Assembly: GCF_018494055.1 (NCBI RefSeq)
Contig: NZ_JABBFQ010000008.1
Location: 107,354 to 171,353, forward strand
Length of the DNA: 64,000 bases
Source: Rosenbergiella epipactidis
GTDB lineage: Bacteria > Pseudomonadota > Gammaproteobacteria > Enterobacterales > Enterobacteriaceae
Reading direction: 5' to 3'
Below are positions 26,911-35,155 of this stretch, piece after piece. The notes under the pieces were generated by a model. It made no database searches. It was given only the letters and a program-made list of their open reading frames with translations, and was not told the DNA's origin. A program made the position numbers and the translations under genes. The first letter of the stretch is position 1, and each line of letters starts with the position of its first letter.

Positions 26911-28290
26911 ATGCTGAAAATTTTTAACACGCTAAGTCGACAAAAAGAAACTTTCACGCCAATTCATGCGGGAAAAGTTGGAATGTATGTCTGTGGCATT
27001 ACGGTGTATGACCTCTGTCATATTGGGCATGGTCGGACTTTTGTGGCGTTTGATGTAATTTCACGTTATTTGCGTTATAGCGGCTACCAGCTTAATTATG
27101 TACGCAACATCACTGACGTTGATGACAAGATTATCAAACGTGCCAATGAGAATAATGAAAGGATTGAGCAGCTGACTGACCGGATGATTGCGGAGATGCA
27201 CAAAGATTTCGCCGCACTGAATATTCTACCGCCCGATAGCGAGCCTCGTGCGACTAAACATATCGGCGACATTATCAGCCTAACCGAAAAACTCTTGGCG
27301 CGCGGCCACGCCTATGTGGCAGATAACGGCGATGTGATGTTTGATGTGATGACCAATAAACAGTATGGCATTCTCTCTCGTCAAGATCTGGAGCAGTTAC
27401 AAGCAGGGGCTCGGGTCGAGGTCGCTGAAGTCAAAAAGAATCCGATGGATTTTGTGCTGTGGAAAATGGCTAAGCCGAACGAACCGGGTTGGGCTTCTCC
27501 GTGGGGCGTTGGGCGTCCAGGTTGGCATATCGAATGTTCTGCGATGAATTGCCAGCAACTGGGTATGCACTTTGATATTCATGGCGGAGGATCGGATTTA
27601 ATGTTCCCTCACCATGAAAACGAGATCGCGCAATCCACCTGTGCCCACGATGGTCCTTACGTTAATTACTGGATGCACTCTGGTATGGTGATGGTTGACC
27701 GAGAAAAGATGTCCAAATCCTTGGGTAACTTCTTCACCGTTCGCGATGTACTGCGCCATTTCGATGCCGAGACGGTGCGTTACTTCCTGATGTCAGGGCA
27801 TTACCGTAGCCAGTTAAATTATGGTCAGGAGAATCTGGAGCAAGCGCGAGCAAGTTTAGAGCGCCTCTATACTGCCTTACGTGGAACGGATCCGTATGCC
27901 ACATCCATGGCCGATGCAGGCTATGAGCAGCGTTTCCGTGAAGCGATGGATGACGATTTCAATACGCCTGAAGCCTATTCAGTGCTATTCGATTTAGCGC
28001 GGGAAGTGAATCGTTTAAAAAATGAGGATATGGCCCTAGCCAATGCGGCGGCGGCGAAACTCAGGGAATTGGGAAGCGTCCTCGGCATTTTACAACAATC
28101 ACCTGAAGCCTTTTTACAGCATGGTACGCAGGATGAAGAAGTTGCGGAGATCGAAGGGCTGATTGCGATGCGTAATCATGCGCGCCAAACTAAAGACTGG
28201 GCTCAAGCCGATATTGCGCGAGATAGATTAAATGCGTTAGGTATCGTTCTCGAAGACGGCCCACAAGGCACGACTTGGCGTCGTAAATAA
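26911..28290 (+). CDS. cysS: Cysteinyl-tRNA synthetase
   Basis: A 459-residue class I synthetase (E. coli 461) that charges tRNA-Cys. The HIGH-type motif is [16 protein letters not shown] (about residues 28-43), starting with a zinc-ligand Cys. Further zinc ligands lie in the [10 protein letters not shown] and PHHENEIAQ regions, and KMSKSLGN is near 266-273. The ribosome-binding site GGAAGAG precedes the ATG. A strong rho-independent terminator follows. Confidence 0.98.
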   Translation: MLKIFNTLSRQKETFTPIHAGKVGMYVCGITVYDLCHIGHGRTFVAFDVISRYLRYSGYQLNYVRNITDVDDKIIKRANENNERIEQLTDRMIAEMHKDFAALNILPPDSEPRATKHIGDIISLTEKLLARGHAYVADNGDVMFDVMTNKQYGILSRQDLEQLQAGARVEVAEVKKNPMDFVLWKMAKPNEPGWASPWGVGRPGWHIECSAMNCQQLGMHFDIHGGGSDLMFPHHENEIAQSTCAHDGPYVNYWMHSGMVMVDREKMSKSLGNFFTVRDVLRHFDAETVRYFLMSGHYRSQLNYGQENLEQARASLERLYTALRGTDPYATSMADAGYEQRFREAMDDDFNTPEAYSVLFDLAREVNRLKNEDMALANAAAAKLRELGSVLGILQQSPEAFLQHGTQDEEVAEIEGLIAMRNHARQTKDWAQADIARDRLNALGIVLEDGPQGTTWRRK

Positions 28291-28295
28291 TCGTT

Positions 28296-28340
28296 GAAGC
28301 CATTCAAGAGAAAGTGTACTTGAATGGCTTCTGTTTCCTT
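28296..28340 (+). terminator. cysS rho-independent terminator
   Basis: GAAGCCATTCAAG (28296-28308) and CTTGAATGGCTTC (28319-28331) form a perfect 13-bp stem with a 10-nt loop, followed by TGTTTCCTTTT. The rest of the gap to the next gene (28341-28568) is AT-rich with no supported gene. Confidence 0.85.
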
Positions 28341-28568
28341 TTGCACTTCTCCATCGCGCCACACTGGTTATTTCCCCCATACTTTTCGATCAGTTATGCA
28401 TGTCCATCAATACAAATTGTTATAGATGATGTTAATTTATGTCCTAGACCATTTCGAACATATTAATTGCCGGAATAATCTTATACCCTGCAGGGGTTTT
28501 ATTTCTTATTTCGTTATTTTTCTGTCGGCATACCCTTCAAGACTATGCTGCTTTTTACAGGATTCTCT

Positions 28569-30299
28569 ATGAATATGAATCAGTCTGCCTCCCCCAAATT
28601 TAGCTGGAAAGCACTGGGGATAGCACTGCTCTATTTTTGGTTTTTCTCAACGTTTTTACAGGTTGTGATTGTCGCGAGTGGCTATAGTGGAACAAATGGA
28701 TTACGGGATTCGCTCTTATTCAGCTCGTTATGGCTGATCCCAATTTTACTTTTCCCGCGATTAACTAAAGTCTTGGCGGGACTTATCGGTGTGGTGCTGT
28801 GGGCGGCATCCGTTGCGGCACTTGGCTATTATGTTATTTATGGGCAGGAGTTTTCACAAAGCGTTCTTTTCGTCATGTTCGAAACTAATGCTAACGAAGC
28901 AAGTGAGTACCTAAGCCAATACTTCAGCCTGAAAATGATCGCCGTGGTGGTGGTCTACACCCTTATCGCCCTGTTTTTATGGAGTCGTTTACGCCCAGTC
29001 TATCTGCCGAAAATTTGGCGCTGGGGAGTAAGCTTTGGTTTGCTTTATGGTCTGATTATCAATCCTATCGTTGTCGATACCGGCATCAATCATAAGCCGC
29101 TTGATAACACCTTGAATAACTTGGCCTCACGCATGGAACCGGCTGCACCGTGGCAGTTTGTGACGGGGTACTATCAGTATCGTCAACAGTTAGCGGAGAT
29201 GGATAAGCTACTGAGTAAAAATAACCAGCTGCCGCCATTAGCTAACCTAACAGACAGTTCTGGTCAGGCGCCGCGTACTTTAGTGCTGGTAATCGGTGAA
29301 TCCACGCAACGTGGAAGAATGAGCTTGTATGGTTATCCGCGAGAGACCACACCGGGTTTAGACGAATTACATAAGACAGATCCTCGTTTGACTGTCTTTG
29401 ATAATGTCGTGACGTCTCGTCCTTATACCATTGAGATATTACAACAAGCCCTGACCTTTGCCGATGAACAACATCCTGATCTCTATCTGACTCAGCCGTC
29501 ATTGATGAATATGATGAAGCAGGCGGGGTATAAGACCTTTTGGATAACCAATCAGCAAACGATGACAGAACGTAATACTATGCTGACGGTTTTTTCAAAA
29601 CAGACCGACCAGCAATATTATATGAATCAGCAACGGACGCAGAGTGCACGGGAATATGATACGAATGTACTGGGTCCTTTCCAAAAAGTACTGAACGATC
29701 CGGCACCGAAGAAGTTTATCATTATTCATTTGCTCGGTACTCACATTAAATATAAGTTCCGTTACCCAGAGAACGAAGGTGTCTTTGATGGGAATACTCA
29801 GCATCTTCCTGCAGGCTTAACGCCGGAACAGGTGGCAACCTATAATGATTATGACAGTGCTCAACACTTCAACGACAAAGTTGTCACCCAAATAATCAAA
29901 GATTATCGTGCAACCGACCCGAACGGTTTCTTGTTGTACTTCTCTGATCATGGTGAAGAGGTTTACGATACGCCCCCTCACCAGACCCAAGGTCGTAACG
30001 AAGAAACCCCGACCCGGCATATGTACACAATTCCTTTCCTCGTGTGGACCTCGACGTCTTGGCAAGCTGCGCACCCACGTGACTTCTCCACAGATATCCA
30101 TCGTCAGTACAGCAGCTCGCAGTTGATTCACACTTGGTCTGACCTCGCGGGGCTTAGCTATCAAGGTTATGATGCTACGCGCTCTGTTGTCAGCCCTGAG
30201 TTTGTGAGAGTTACGCGTTGGATCGGCAACCCTTATAAAAAGAATGGGCTAAAAGATTACGACGCTTTACCTTTTGCAGATCAAGTCGGTAACCAATAA
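28569..30299 (+). CDS. eptC: Lipopolysaccharide phosphoethanolamine transferase EptC
   Basis: A 576-residue inner-membrane enzyme that adds phosphoethanolamine to heptose I of the LPS core (also called CptA). Five N-terminal transmembrane helices (about residues 15-180) precede a periplasmic sulfatase-fold domain. The nucleophile region reads VIGESTQRGRMSLYGYPRE (near 247), with further metal motifs LLGTHIKYK and YFSDHGEEV. It aligns over its length with E. coli EptC, ending in the same FADQVGNQ-like tail. The start at 28569 has AGGA 8 nt upstream; a frame to 28545 lacks one. It is followed by a terminator and a yrbL-like gene. Such modification alters resistance to cationic peptides and detergents. 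Confidence 0.95.
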   Translation: MNMNQSASPKFSWKALGIALLYFWFFSTFLQVVIVASGYSGTNGLRDSLLFSSLWLIPILLFPRLTKVLAGLIGVVLWAASVAALGYYVIYGQEFSQSVLFVMFETNANEASEYLSQYFSLKMIAVVVVYTLIALFLWSRLRPVYLPKIWRWGVSFGLLYGLIINPIVVDTGINHKPLDNTLNNLASRMEPAAPWQFVTGYYQYRQQLAEMDKLLSKNNQLPPLANLTDSSGQAPRTLVLVIGESTQRGRMSLYGYPRETTPGLDELHKTDPRLTVFDNVVTSRPYTIEILQQALTFADEQHPDLYLTQPSLMNMMKQAGYKTFWITNQQTMTERNTMLTVFSKQTDQQYYMNQQRTQSAREYDTNVLGPFQKVLNDPAPKKFIIIHLLGTHIKYKFRYPENEGVFDGNTQHLPAGLTPEQVATYNDYDSAQHFNDKVVTQIIKDYRATDPNGFLLYFSDHGEEVYDTPPHQTQGRNEETPTRHMYTIPFLVWTSTSWQAAHPRDFSTDIHRQYSSSQLIHTWSDLAGLSYQGYDATRSVVSPEFVRVTRWIGNPYKKNGLKDYDALPFADQVGNQ

Positions 30300-30307
30300 T
30301 CCTCTTC

Positions 30308-30327
30308 TCCCCCCCATACGGGGGGGA
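30308..30327 (+). terminator. Hairpin after eptC
   Basis: T-C7 (30308-30315) and G7-A (30320-30327) form an 8-bp stem with a four-base loop, 8 nt after the eptC stop. It is very GC-rich, and the tract after it is AATCATTC rather than poly-T. Confidence 0.6.
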
Positions 30328-30450
30328 ATCATTCACAAAAAATGCAGTAAGTTCCCCAACGTCCAAGACTTCGCACTTAATGTGTAACGAAGATTGTTTC
30401 ATTTTTTACACTGTCATTTATAAGATAAATCTGTCTATTCGGTGTTGATT

Positions 30451-31053
30451 ATGAAACTGATTGAATCGCCACTGGCCCTTTCTGACGCGTTATTAATCGC
30501 TAAAGGTCGCCATCGCGCCTGTTACCAACATCCCAAGCATCCTGAACTCTGTATAAAGGTCCACCTAGATCCTTATGACGATTTAGAGACGATCAGAGAG
30601 GTGCGCTATTTCAAATGGTTACATAGACGTAAAGTCAATTTGAAGGGGATTGCTGACTATCGTGGGAAATACCCGACGACCTTAGGGATGGGCTATGTTT
30701 ACGAGTTAGTACGCGACTACGACGGTCAAGTCTCGAAAACCTTGGATCACTATTTAAAAAACTTTGAGCTGACTGAACCGCGAATTAATGCACTGACTTC
30801 GGCTTATCAAGAGTTTAAGCAAACCTTTCAACGTCATTATATTTCGATGATGAATTTAAAGGCCTATAACATTGTTTATAAACGTGAGAGTGAAAGTTAT
30901 GGCCGTTTCTACCTGATTGATAATTTAGGCTCGGCTAATCTCCTGCCACTCAGTTATTTTTTTAAATCGATCGCGACGCGTATGTTCCAGCGGAAATTTA
31001 TGCGTTTCGAATCTTTGGTTCGAGAGCGCTATCATTTTTCAATTAATTCATGA
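30451..31053 (+). CDS. YrbL-like protein
   Basis: A 200-residue protein of the PhoP-regulatory-network YrbL family. Matching segments are the kinase-like start KGRHRACYQHPKHPELCIKV (about residues 18-37), the middle GMGYVYELVRDYDG (near 82), and IDNLGSANLLPLSYF (near 152). The family resembles part of a small-molecule kinase fold, but its biochemical role is unknown. In E. coli yrbL is controlled by PhoPQ and BasRS. Here it stands just downstream of eptC, another envelope-stress-related gene, which may be meaningful. I chose the ATG at 30451; ribosome-binding sequence is weak. Confidence 0.8.
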   Translation: MKLIESPLALSDALLIAKGRHRACYQHPKHPELCIKVHLDPYDDLETIREVRYFKWLHRRKVNLKGIADYRGKYPTTLGMGYVYELVRDYDGQVSKTLDHYLKNFELTEPRINALTSAYQEFKQTFQRHYISMMNLKAYNIVYKRESESYGRFYLIDNLGSANLLPLSYFFKSIATRMFQRKFMRFESLVRERYHFSINS

Positions 31054-31058
31054 TGCTT

Positions 31059-31074
31059 AGGGAGCATGCTCCCT
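31059..31074. terminator. 16-bp perfect palindrome after the yrbL-like gene
   Basis: AGGGAGCATGCTCCCT is its own reverse complement and can fold to a 6-bp stem with a CATG loop. It begins 6 bp after the yrbL-like stop codon and marks the right-hand border of the backbone before the AT-rich two-gene unit. No T-run is present. Confidence 0.45.
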
Positions 31075-31126
31075 ATCACTGTAAAATTCATCGTAGAGGT
31101 TGATCGGCCTAATTCACGGTCTGATA

Positions 31127-31549
31127 CTAAAATTGATAATTCTTGAGAAATTTCATTCTTTCAATATATGCTTTTATTAAGCATGCATTTTTATCAGTGT
31201 AAAAGGCAAAACTTTCTATTTCATCTAAATAAGCTTGGGCCAAGCACTCTTGATCGATAAATTTTTGCCAATGTCTTTCTGATGCCGCCATAGCGTTTAT
31301 AAAAAGAGTGTAGTTGTGGAACTGATCTTTTCGTTTCCAAGCAGTCTCTAATAGGAGGTGATATTGTTTATCGTATTCTTGTTTTTTTTTATCAGATAGG
31401 TAAATCATGCAATTTTGCACAGCAGCTGACATCTTCTTCTGATAGCAACCCTCTAGTGTTTCGTCTTTGAAATAATCGCCATCCTTTTTTGCAGCGTAAG
31501 TGTTTAAGGAAAAAAACAGGGCGAGTAACAGTAATAAATTTTTTTTCAT
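31127..31549 (-). CDS. LprI-like (DUF1311) periplasmic protein, probable immunity protein
   Basis: A 140-residue protein with a clear Sec signal peptide (KK, then LLLLLALFFSLNTYA, cleaved near residue 19). A DUF1311/LprI N-terminal-type domain follows, with spaced cysteines in ETLEGC, VQNC, DQEC and KNAC and the pattern W-x3-F-x3-EC-x(n)-C-x5-ER. LprI of Mycobacterium is a lysozyme inhibitor, and the family is common in envelope proteins. It overlaps the upstream muramidase-like gene by 4 nt. This suggests an inhibitor that protects the cell's own peptidoglycan from that enzyme. Composition is AT-rich, unlike the backbone, which points to horizontal transfer. The pairing is inference from context. 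Confidence 0.78.
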   Translation of the reverse strand: MKKNLLLLLALFFSLNTYAAKKDGDYFKDETLEGCYQKKMSAAVQNCMIYLSDKKKQEYDKQYHLLLETAWKRKDQFHNYTLFINAMAASERHWQKFIDQECLAQAYLDEIESFAFYTDKNACLIKAYIERMKFLKNYQF

Positions 31550-32193
31550 TTTATGGCGTTCTCTAAGAAACGGACTCTTTGTCGTCCACCTTCGTCAGAA
31601 GAAAGCTTGGTGCGATGAAGTATGAGGTTTATCACTCTATCAATCTCATTTTTTCCAAAAATGGGTATCATCGAGATTGCTAACCGACCTTGATATGTCA
31701 TATCAATTAACACTTCTTTAAGTGGAGGTTTTAAGTTTTCCCACGTCACGCAATGAGGGCTTTTATATCGATGATAAAACCTTTGTGAATCATTGCTGTA
31801 ATGAAGGTAAGTTTTTTCGAAAAGCCGTATTTTTTGAATTTCTGTTATTGCCTCAATAGCATCTCTATTTTTCTTCACAAATTCGTGTGCTGAGCAATAA
31901 CTTTTTTTAACTCCTTTTGCTATTTTTTTTGCTTTCTCTACGCTGATACCTGAAGAGGTTAAGTCACTTATTACTTCAAGCTCAGTACGATATGTTAAGT
32001 CATAGCCTCTGCCTAAGGTGACTCCGGAACCAAACTTCGAACATTGTGCGGCGTTATCAGGCCAGTGAATTTTTCTTGAGTAATACTTGCTGTGGGGGAT
32101 GTTATCTCCCTCAGCCATATAGGTAAGCATTCTTTTCTTTGGTTTCATTGCAACGGTCTTCCTTGATAATAATGGTTCATCCCCTTGTTCCAT
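31546..32193 (-). CDS. Pesticin/T4-lysozyme-like muramidase, probable antibacterial effector
   Basis: A protein of up to 215 residues resembling the C-terminal catalytic domain of pesticin and related T4-lysozyme-like toxins. The catalytic Glu is in TYMAEGDN (near residue 28), and Thr and Asp are in SGVTLGRGYDL (near 58-65). Later blocks ITEIQKIRLFEKTY and LKEVLIDMTYQG fit the family. It has no signal peptide or holin nearby, so it would need export, for example as secretion-system cargo or as a domain detached from a larger toxin. It is coupled to a secreted LprI-like gene by a 4-nt overlap. The start is uncertain: no good Shine-Dalgarno precedes 32193, and later ATGs at 32148 and 32130 are possible. 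It is AT-rich. Confidence 0.75.
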   Translation of the reverse strand: MEQGDEPLLSRKTVAMKPKKRMLTYMAEGDNIPHSKYYSRKIHWPDNAAQCSKFGSGVTLGRGYDLTYRTELEVISDLTSSGISVEKAKKIAKGVKKSYCSAHEFVKKNRDAIEAITEIQKIRLFEKTYLHYSNDSQRFYHRYKSPHCVTWENLKPPLKEVLIDMTYQGRLAISMIPIFGKNEIDRVINLILHRTKLSSDEGGRQRVRFLENAIK

Positions 32194-32231
32194 TTTTCGA
32201 GTGGAAGAGTTTTTGCCTGTATAGGTTATTT

Positions 32232-32270
32232 TATCGCGCTACCCCAATGGTGCACTGGGTTAACGCGATA
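32232..32270. repeat. Interrupted hairpin and 12-bp palindrome beside the muramidase gene
   Basis: TATCGCG (32232-32238) and ACCC (32241-32244) pair with GGGT (32257-32260) and CGCGATA (32264-32270). The right part also forms the perfect 12-bp palindrome CGCGATATCGCG. It lies between the muramidase start and the end of the S66 peptidase, and may terminate the latter or mark the left border of the inserted unit. Confidence 0.4.
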
Positions 32271-32300
32271 TCGCGGTAATTGCTTAATTCGAGAATAATA

Positions 32301-33323
32301 TTAGCGTAAATATTGATCGAGCAGACTGACTGATCCTTGACCAAAATCAATCTTTATCCTGGTGCCTAGCGGCAAGGTGAGCATGGGGTGGGTATGGCAA
32401 CAATCGAAGCCATTTACGATTGGCAGTTTTTGATCGCCAAGGACTTCTCTAAGTACATCGATAGGCTGTCGACCACTGCCTGCTGCATCAAAGCGTTCAT
32501 GCTTCCCTAAGATAATCGCACTGACCTTATCGAAAATACCGCTGAGCTTAAGGTGGGAGAACGAACGTTCGACGGTAGCAATATTCAATAAGCTATCTTC
32601 AATAAATAGAATATCGCCCTGAACAATATCCGGCATCCAAGGTGTGCCAAAAATACCCGCTAAGGTATTTAAGTTCCCCCCGATGATTCGTCCTTGCACA
32701 ACACCACTGCCCATAAAATCGCACTGATTTTTATAAAGCGCCTTACCTCGCTCTGCGTCGATACGATCCCAATTTAACCGCTCGTCAGTCCAGTATTCTG
32801 GTAGTGCATAGCGATAGGGCAGGCTGGGTTGACTAAGACAAAGCGTGTGGAAACTTTGGTAAGTATGTTCCACCAGTGGCGCGAGCTCACCGAAGGAGGC
32901 CACTAACGCCGGGCCATAAAAAGTGATTAGGCCAGTCTTAGCATAGATGCCCGCTAAGAGGGCGGTGACATCTGAATAGCCGATAATGATTTTGGGATCT
33001 TGGCGCAATGCATCGTAGTCAATATAGGGGAGCAGGGCGTTGCTATTATTGCCGCCGATGGTAGACATGATACAGCGTACGTTGGGATCACGAATAAGCT
33101 GATTTAACTCGTCGGCACGGTCTTGAATGGTTCCGGATCGATAAAAATCTGCTTGTTCCGTAAGCCTGCCTGCCTGTAACACAAAGCCTTTCTGCTGCAA
33201 AAAACTTTTGGCGCGTTTAAAACGCTCCGGCGCGGTCACGGTCACAGGAGAAGAGGGTGAAAAAAAACCGATAGTCTCGCCTAACGCTAATCGCGGTGCG
33301 AGTAATGGAGAGGGAACAGACAC
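32301..33323 (-). CDS. S66-family peptidase, MccF-like
   Basis: A 340-residue serine carboxypeptidase of family S66. The nucleophile Ser is in IIGYSDVTALL (near residue 115 from the chosen start), with the Glu in DILFIEDSLLN and the His in DCCHTHPM. The family includes LD-carboxypeptidase and MccF, which inactivates microcin C7. The N-terminal GETIGFFSPSSPVT is of the MccF kind rather than LdcA. I chose the GTG at 33323 because GAGGAG lies 6 nt upstream and the protein then begins as family members do. The open frame extends 38 codons further to 33437. It may confer microcin self-immunity or process peptidyl nucleotides. It sits directly behind the muramidase/LprI pair. Confidence 0.85.
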   Translation of the reverse strand: MSVPSPLLAPRLALGETIGFFSPSSPVTVTAPERFKRAKSFLQQKGFVLQAGRLTEQADFYRSGTIQDRADELNQLIRDPNVRCIMSTIGGNNSNALLPYIDYDALRQDPKIIIGYSDVTALLAGIYAKTGLITFYGPALVASFGELAPLVEHTYQSFHTLCLSQPSLPYRYALPEYWTDERLNWDRIDAERGKALYKNQCDFMGSGVVQGRIIGGNLNTLAGIFGTPWMPDIVQGDILFIEDSLLNIATVERSFSHLKLSGIFDKVSAIILGKHERFDAAGSGRQPIDVLREVLGDQKLPIVNGFDCCHTHPMLTLPLGTRIKIDFGQGSVSLLDQYLR

Positions 33324-33505
33324 AGTTAACTCCTCGACGCCATCTAATGGTAGGTTTACCCTATAGTAGGTCGGGATGGCTGTAAATATTTGATTTTGGT
33401 AAGAGAAGGTTTTCCGAGGTGGGTAATGATTCGACAATGATCGTGCTACTCCTCGGTTTATTATACACTAGCCTTCAGCATGGATTTTTCACCCTAGGAT
33501 TTTGT

Positions 33506-34651
33506 ATGTCTTTGAATAAGCTTTTGCATTCACCCTTAGCGGCTGGGGTTTTACTGATAATCACCTCGTTTGCCGCCATTATTCTCTGTAATACAGGCGG
33601 CGAAGAAATTTACGCTTCCTTCGTTCACAGCTCGGTTGCCGGCGTGCCGGTTGAAAAATTCGTTAACGATGTCTTGATGAGCTTATTCTTTTTGATGGTG
33701 GGCCTAGAGATCAAACGCGAGTTTTTAACCGGACAACTTGCCGAATGGTCGCAGCGTATCCTGCCGGGTGCGGCAGCGGTGGGCGGTATGATTGTTCCCG
33801 CCGCAATTTATTTATTAATTAACCGCGAAAATCATCAAACATTATCCGGGTGGGCCATCCCATCGGCGACTGATATCGCTTTCTCTTTAGGGATATTATC
33901 GTTACTGGGCAGTAAGGTGCCGACCTCCTTAAAGGTCTTCTTAGCTGCACTTGCCATTATCGATGATTTAGGGGCAGTGATCATTATCGCGTTGTTTTAT
34001 ACCGCTGGGATAAATATCGAAATGCTGAGCGGTGCGCTTATCACCACTATCGTGTTGATAGTGCTTAATCGCCGTGGTGTGATTGCCTTACCCGCCTATT
34101 TAGCGTTGGGCGTCGTATTATGGTATTTCATCTATCAGTCCGGTATTCATGCAACGGTTGCAGGCGTGATTCTGGCACTCTGTATTCCGCACTCAGGACA
34201 TAAACTGGGCCAAGCGTCACCCCTGCTGAAAGTTGAGCATCGGCTTGCACCTTGGGTGAGTTTCTTGATTATCCCGATTTTTGGTTTCGTTAATGCCGGT
34301 GTCAGTTTCGTCCATGCTACCGCTGATCAACTCTTCAGTGCCGTGCCTTTAGGCATAATGCTTGGCTTATTTATCGGTAAGCAGGTGGGTATTGGGCTTA
34401 TTTCATTCTTGCTGATCCGTTTTGGTGTTGCTCAGTTACCGAAAGGGGCAACAAACCTCCAGTTCTACGGAGTCGCGATGCTGTGCGGAATTGGCTTTAC
34501 GATGAGCTTGTTTATTGGCGGTCTTGCTTTCCCGAATGATCCCTTACTACTGGATGAAGTGAAAATCGGGGTACTGGGCGGGTCGTTATTATCGGCACTG
34601 TTTGGTGTAGGACTGCTTAAAATGGCTTACCGACGTAAAGAAACGGCTTAA
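33506..34651 (+). CDS. nhaA: Na+/H+ antiporter NhaA
   Basis: A 381-residue, 12-helix inner-membrane antiporter exchanging two protons for one sodium ion (E. coli 388). The ion-binding pair of aspartates is in AIIDDLGAVIIIALFY, and PSATDIAFSLGILSLLG is helix IV. FVNAGVSF and CGIGFTMSLFIGGLAF match later helices. The ATG at 33506 has AGGA 6 nt upstream and gives the family N-terminus; the frame to 33419 is spurious. NhaR is not adjacent. Confidence 0.96.
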   Translation: MSLNKLLHSPLAAGVLLIITSFAAIILCNTGGEEIYASFVHSSVAGVPVEKFVNDVLMSLFFLMVGLEIKREFLTGQLAEWSQRILPGAAAVGGMIVPAAIYLLINRENHQTLSGWAIPSATDIAFSLGILSLLGSKVPTSLKVFLAALAIIDDLGAVIIIALFYTAGINIEMLSGALITTIVLIVLNRRGVIALPAYLALGVVLWYFIYQSGIHATVAGVILALCIPHSGHKLGQASPLLKVEHRLAPWVSFLIIPIFGFVNAGVSFVHATADQLFSAVPLGIMLGLFIGKQVGIGLISFLLIRFGVAQLPKGATNLQFYGVAMLCGIGFTMSLFIGGLAFPNDPLLLDEVKIGVLGGSLLSALFGVGLLKMAYRRKETA

Positions 34652-34658
34652 CATGCAG

Positions 34659-34687
34659 GGGGCTGATAGTGATTGGCCCCTTTTTTT
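34659..34687 (+). terminator. nhaA rho-independent terminator
   Basis: GGGGC (34659-34663) pairs with GCCCC (34676-34680) and is followed by seven T residues, shortly after the nhaA stop. The convergent orphan gene ends just beyond it. Confidence 0.8.
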
Positions 34688-34692
34688 AGCCG

Positions 34693-34980
34693 CTAATGCT
34701 GTGATTTACACCACAACCCGCAGGCACGACAAAGGAGGATGATATCGTCAGAAGGTGAGATATCCGTCACCATGGCATGTTTAAAAGTCGGTATTCCCAA
34801 CAGCTGTTCAATATTTCTCATCATGGTGTCAGCCAGAGGGAAAATTGCACGAATAAAACCGCTGGAAAGTTTACCGTGATGAGAATGCGTGAAATCACTC
34901 GTTTTGAATAACGAGTTTAACCTTCTCGCCCCACAGGCAGTGACTTTTTTACTCTTACACAGCTGACATGTTTGCATCAT
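34693..34980 (-). CDS. Small four-cysteine (zinc-ribbon-like) protein of unknown function
   Basis: A 95-residue protein I do not recognise. It begins with CQLCKSKKVTACG and ends with LLCRACGLWCKS, so two CxxC pairs frame the chain like a zinc ribbon. A His-rich segment (FTHSHHGK) and a hydrophobic stretch (SGFIRAIFPLAD) lie between. A good Shine-Dalgarno (AGGGG, 5 nt before ATG) supports translation. It is convergent with nhaA and monocistronic. No function is proposed. Confidence 0.6.
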   Translation of the reverse strand: MMQTCQLCKSKKVTACGARRLNSLFKTSDFTHSHHGKLSSGFIRAIFPLADTMMRNIEQLLGIPTFKHAMVTDISPSDDIILLCRACGLWCKSQH

Positions 34981-35155
34981 AGTTACCCCTGCCGATAACC
35001 ATAGTTGATTAAAAAATTATTACCAGATTTATGCAATCTAAATTTGATTGTCAGCACGGATCCTCAAAAGAGGAGGTGTTTGCTGCATTTTATAGGGGAA
35101 AGAGGCGCTGTTTAAGGCAATACAAGGCCGTTGATAACGACCTTATGTAAGTAAA

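Noticed and set aside
30420..30450. PhoP or PmrA box upstream of the yrbL-like gene
   Set aside because: Only partial matches to either direct-repeat consensus were found, with the wrong spacing.
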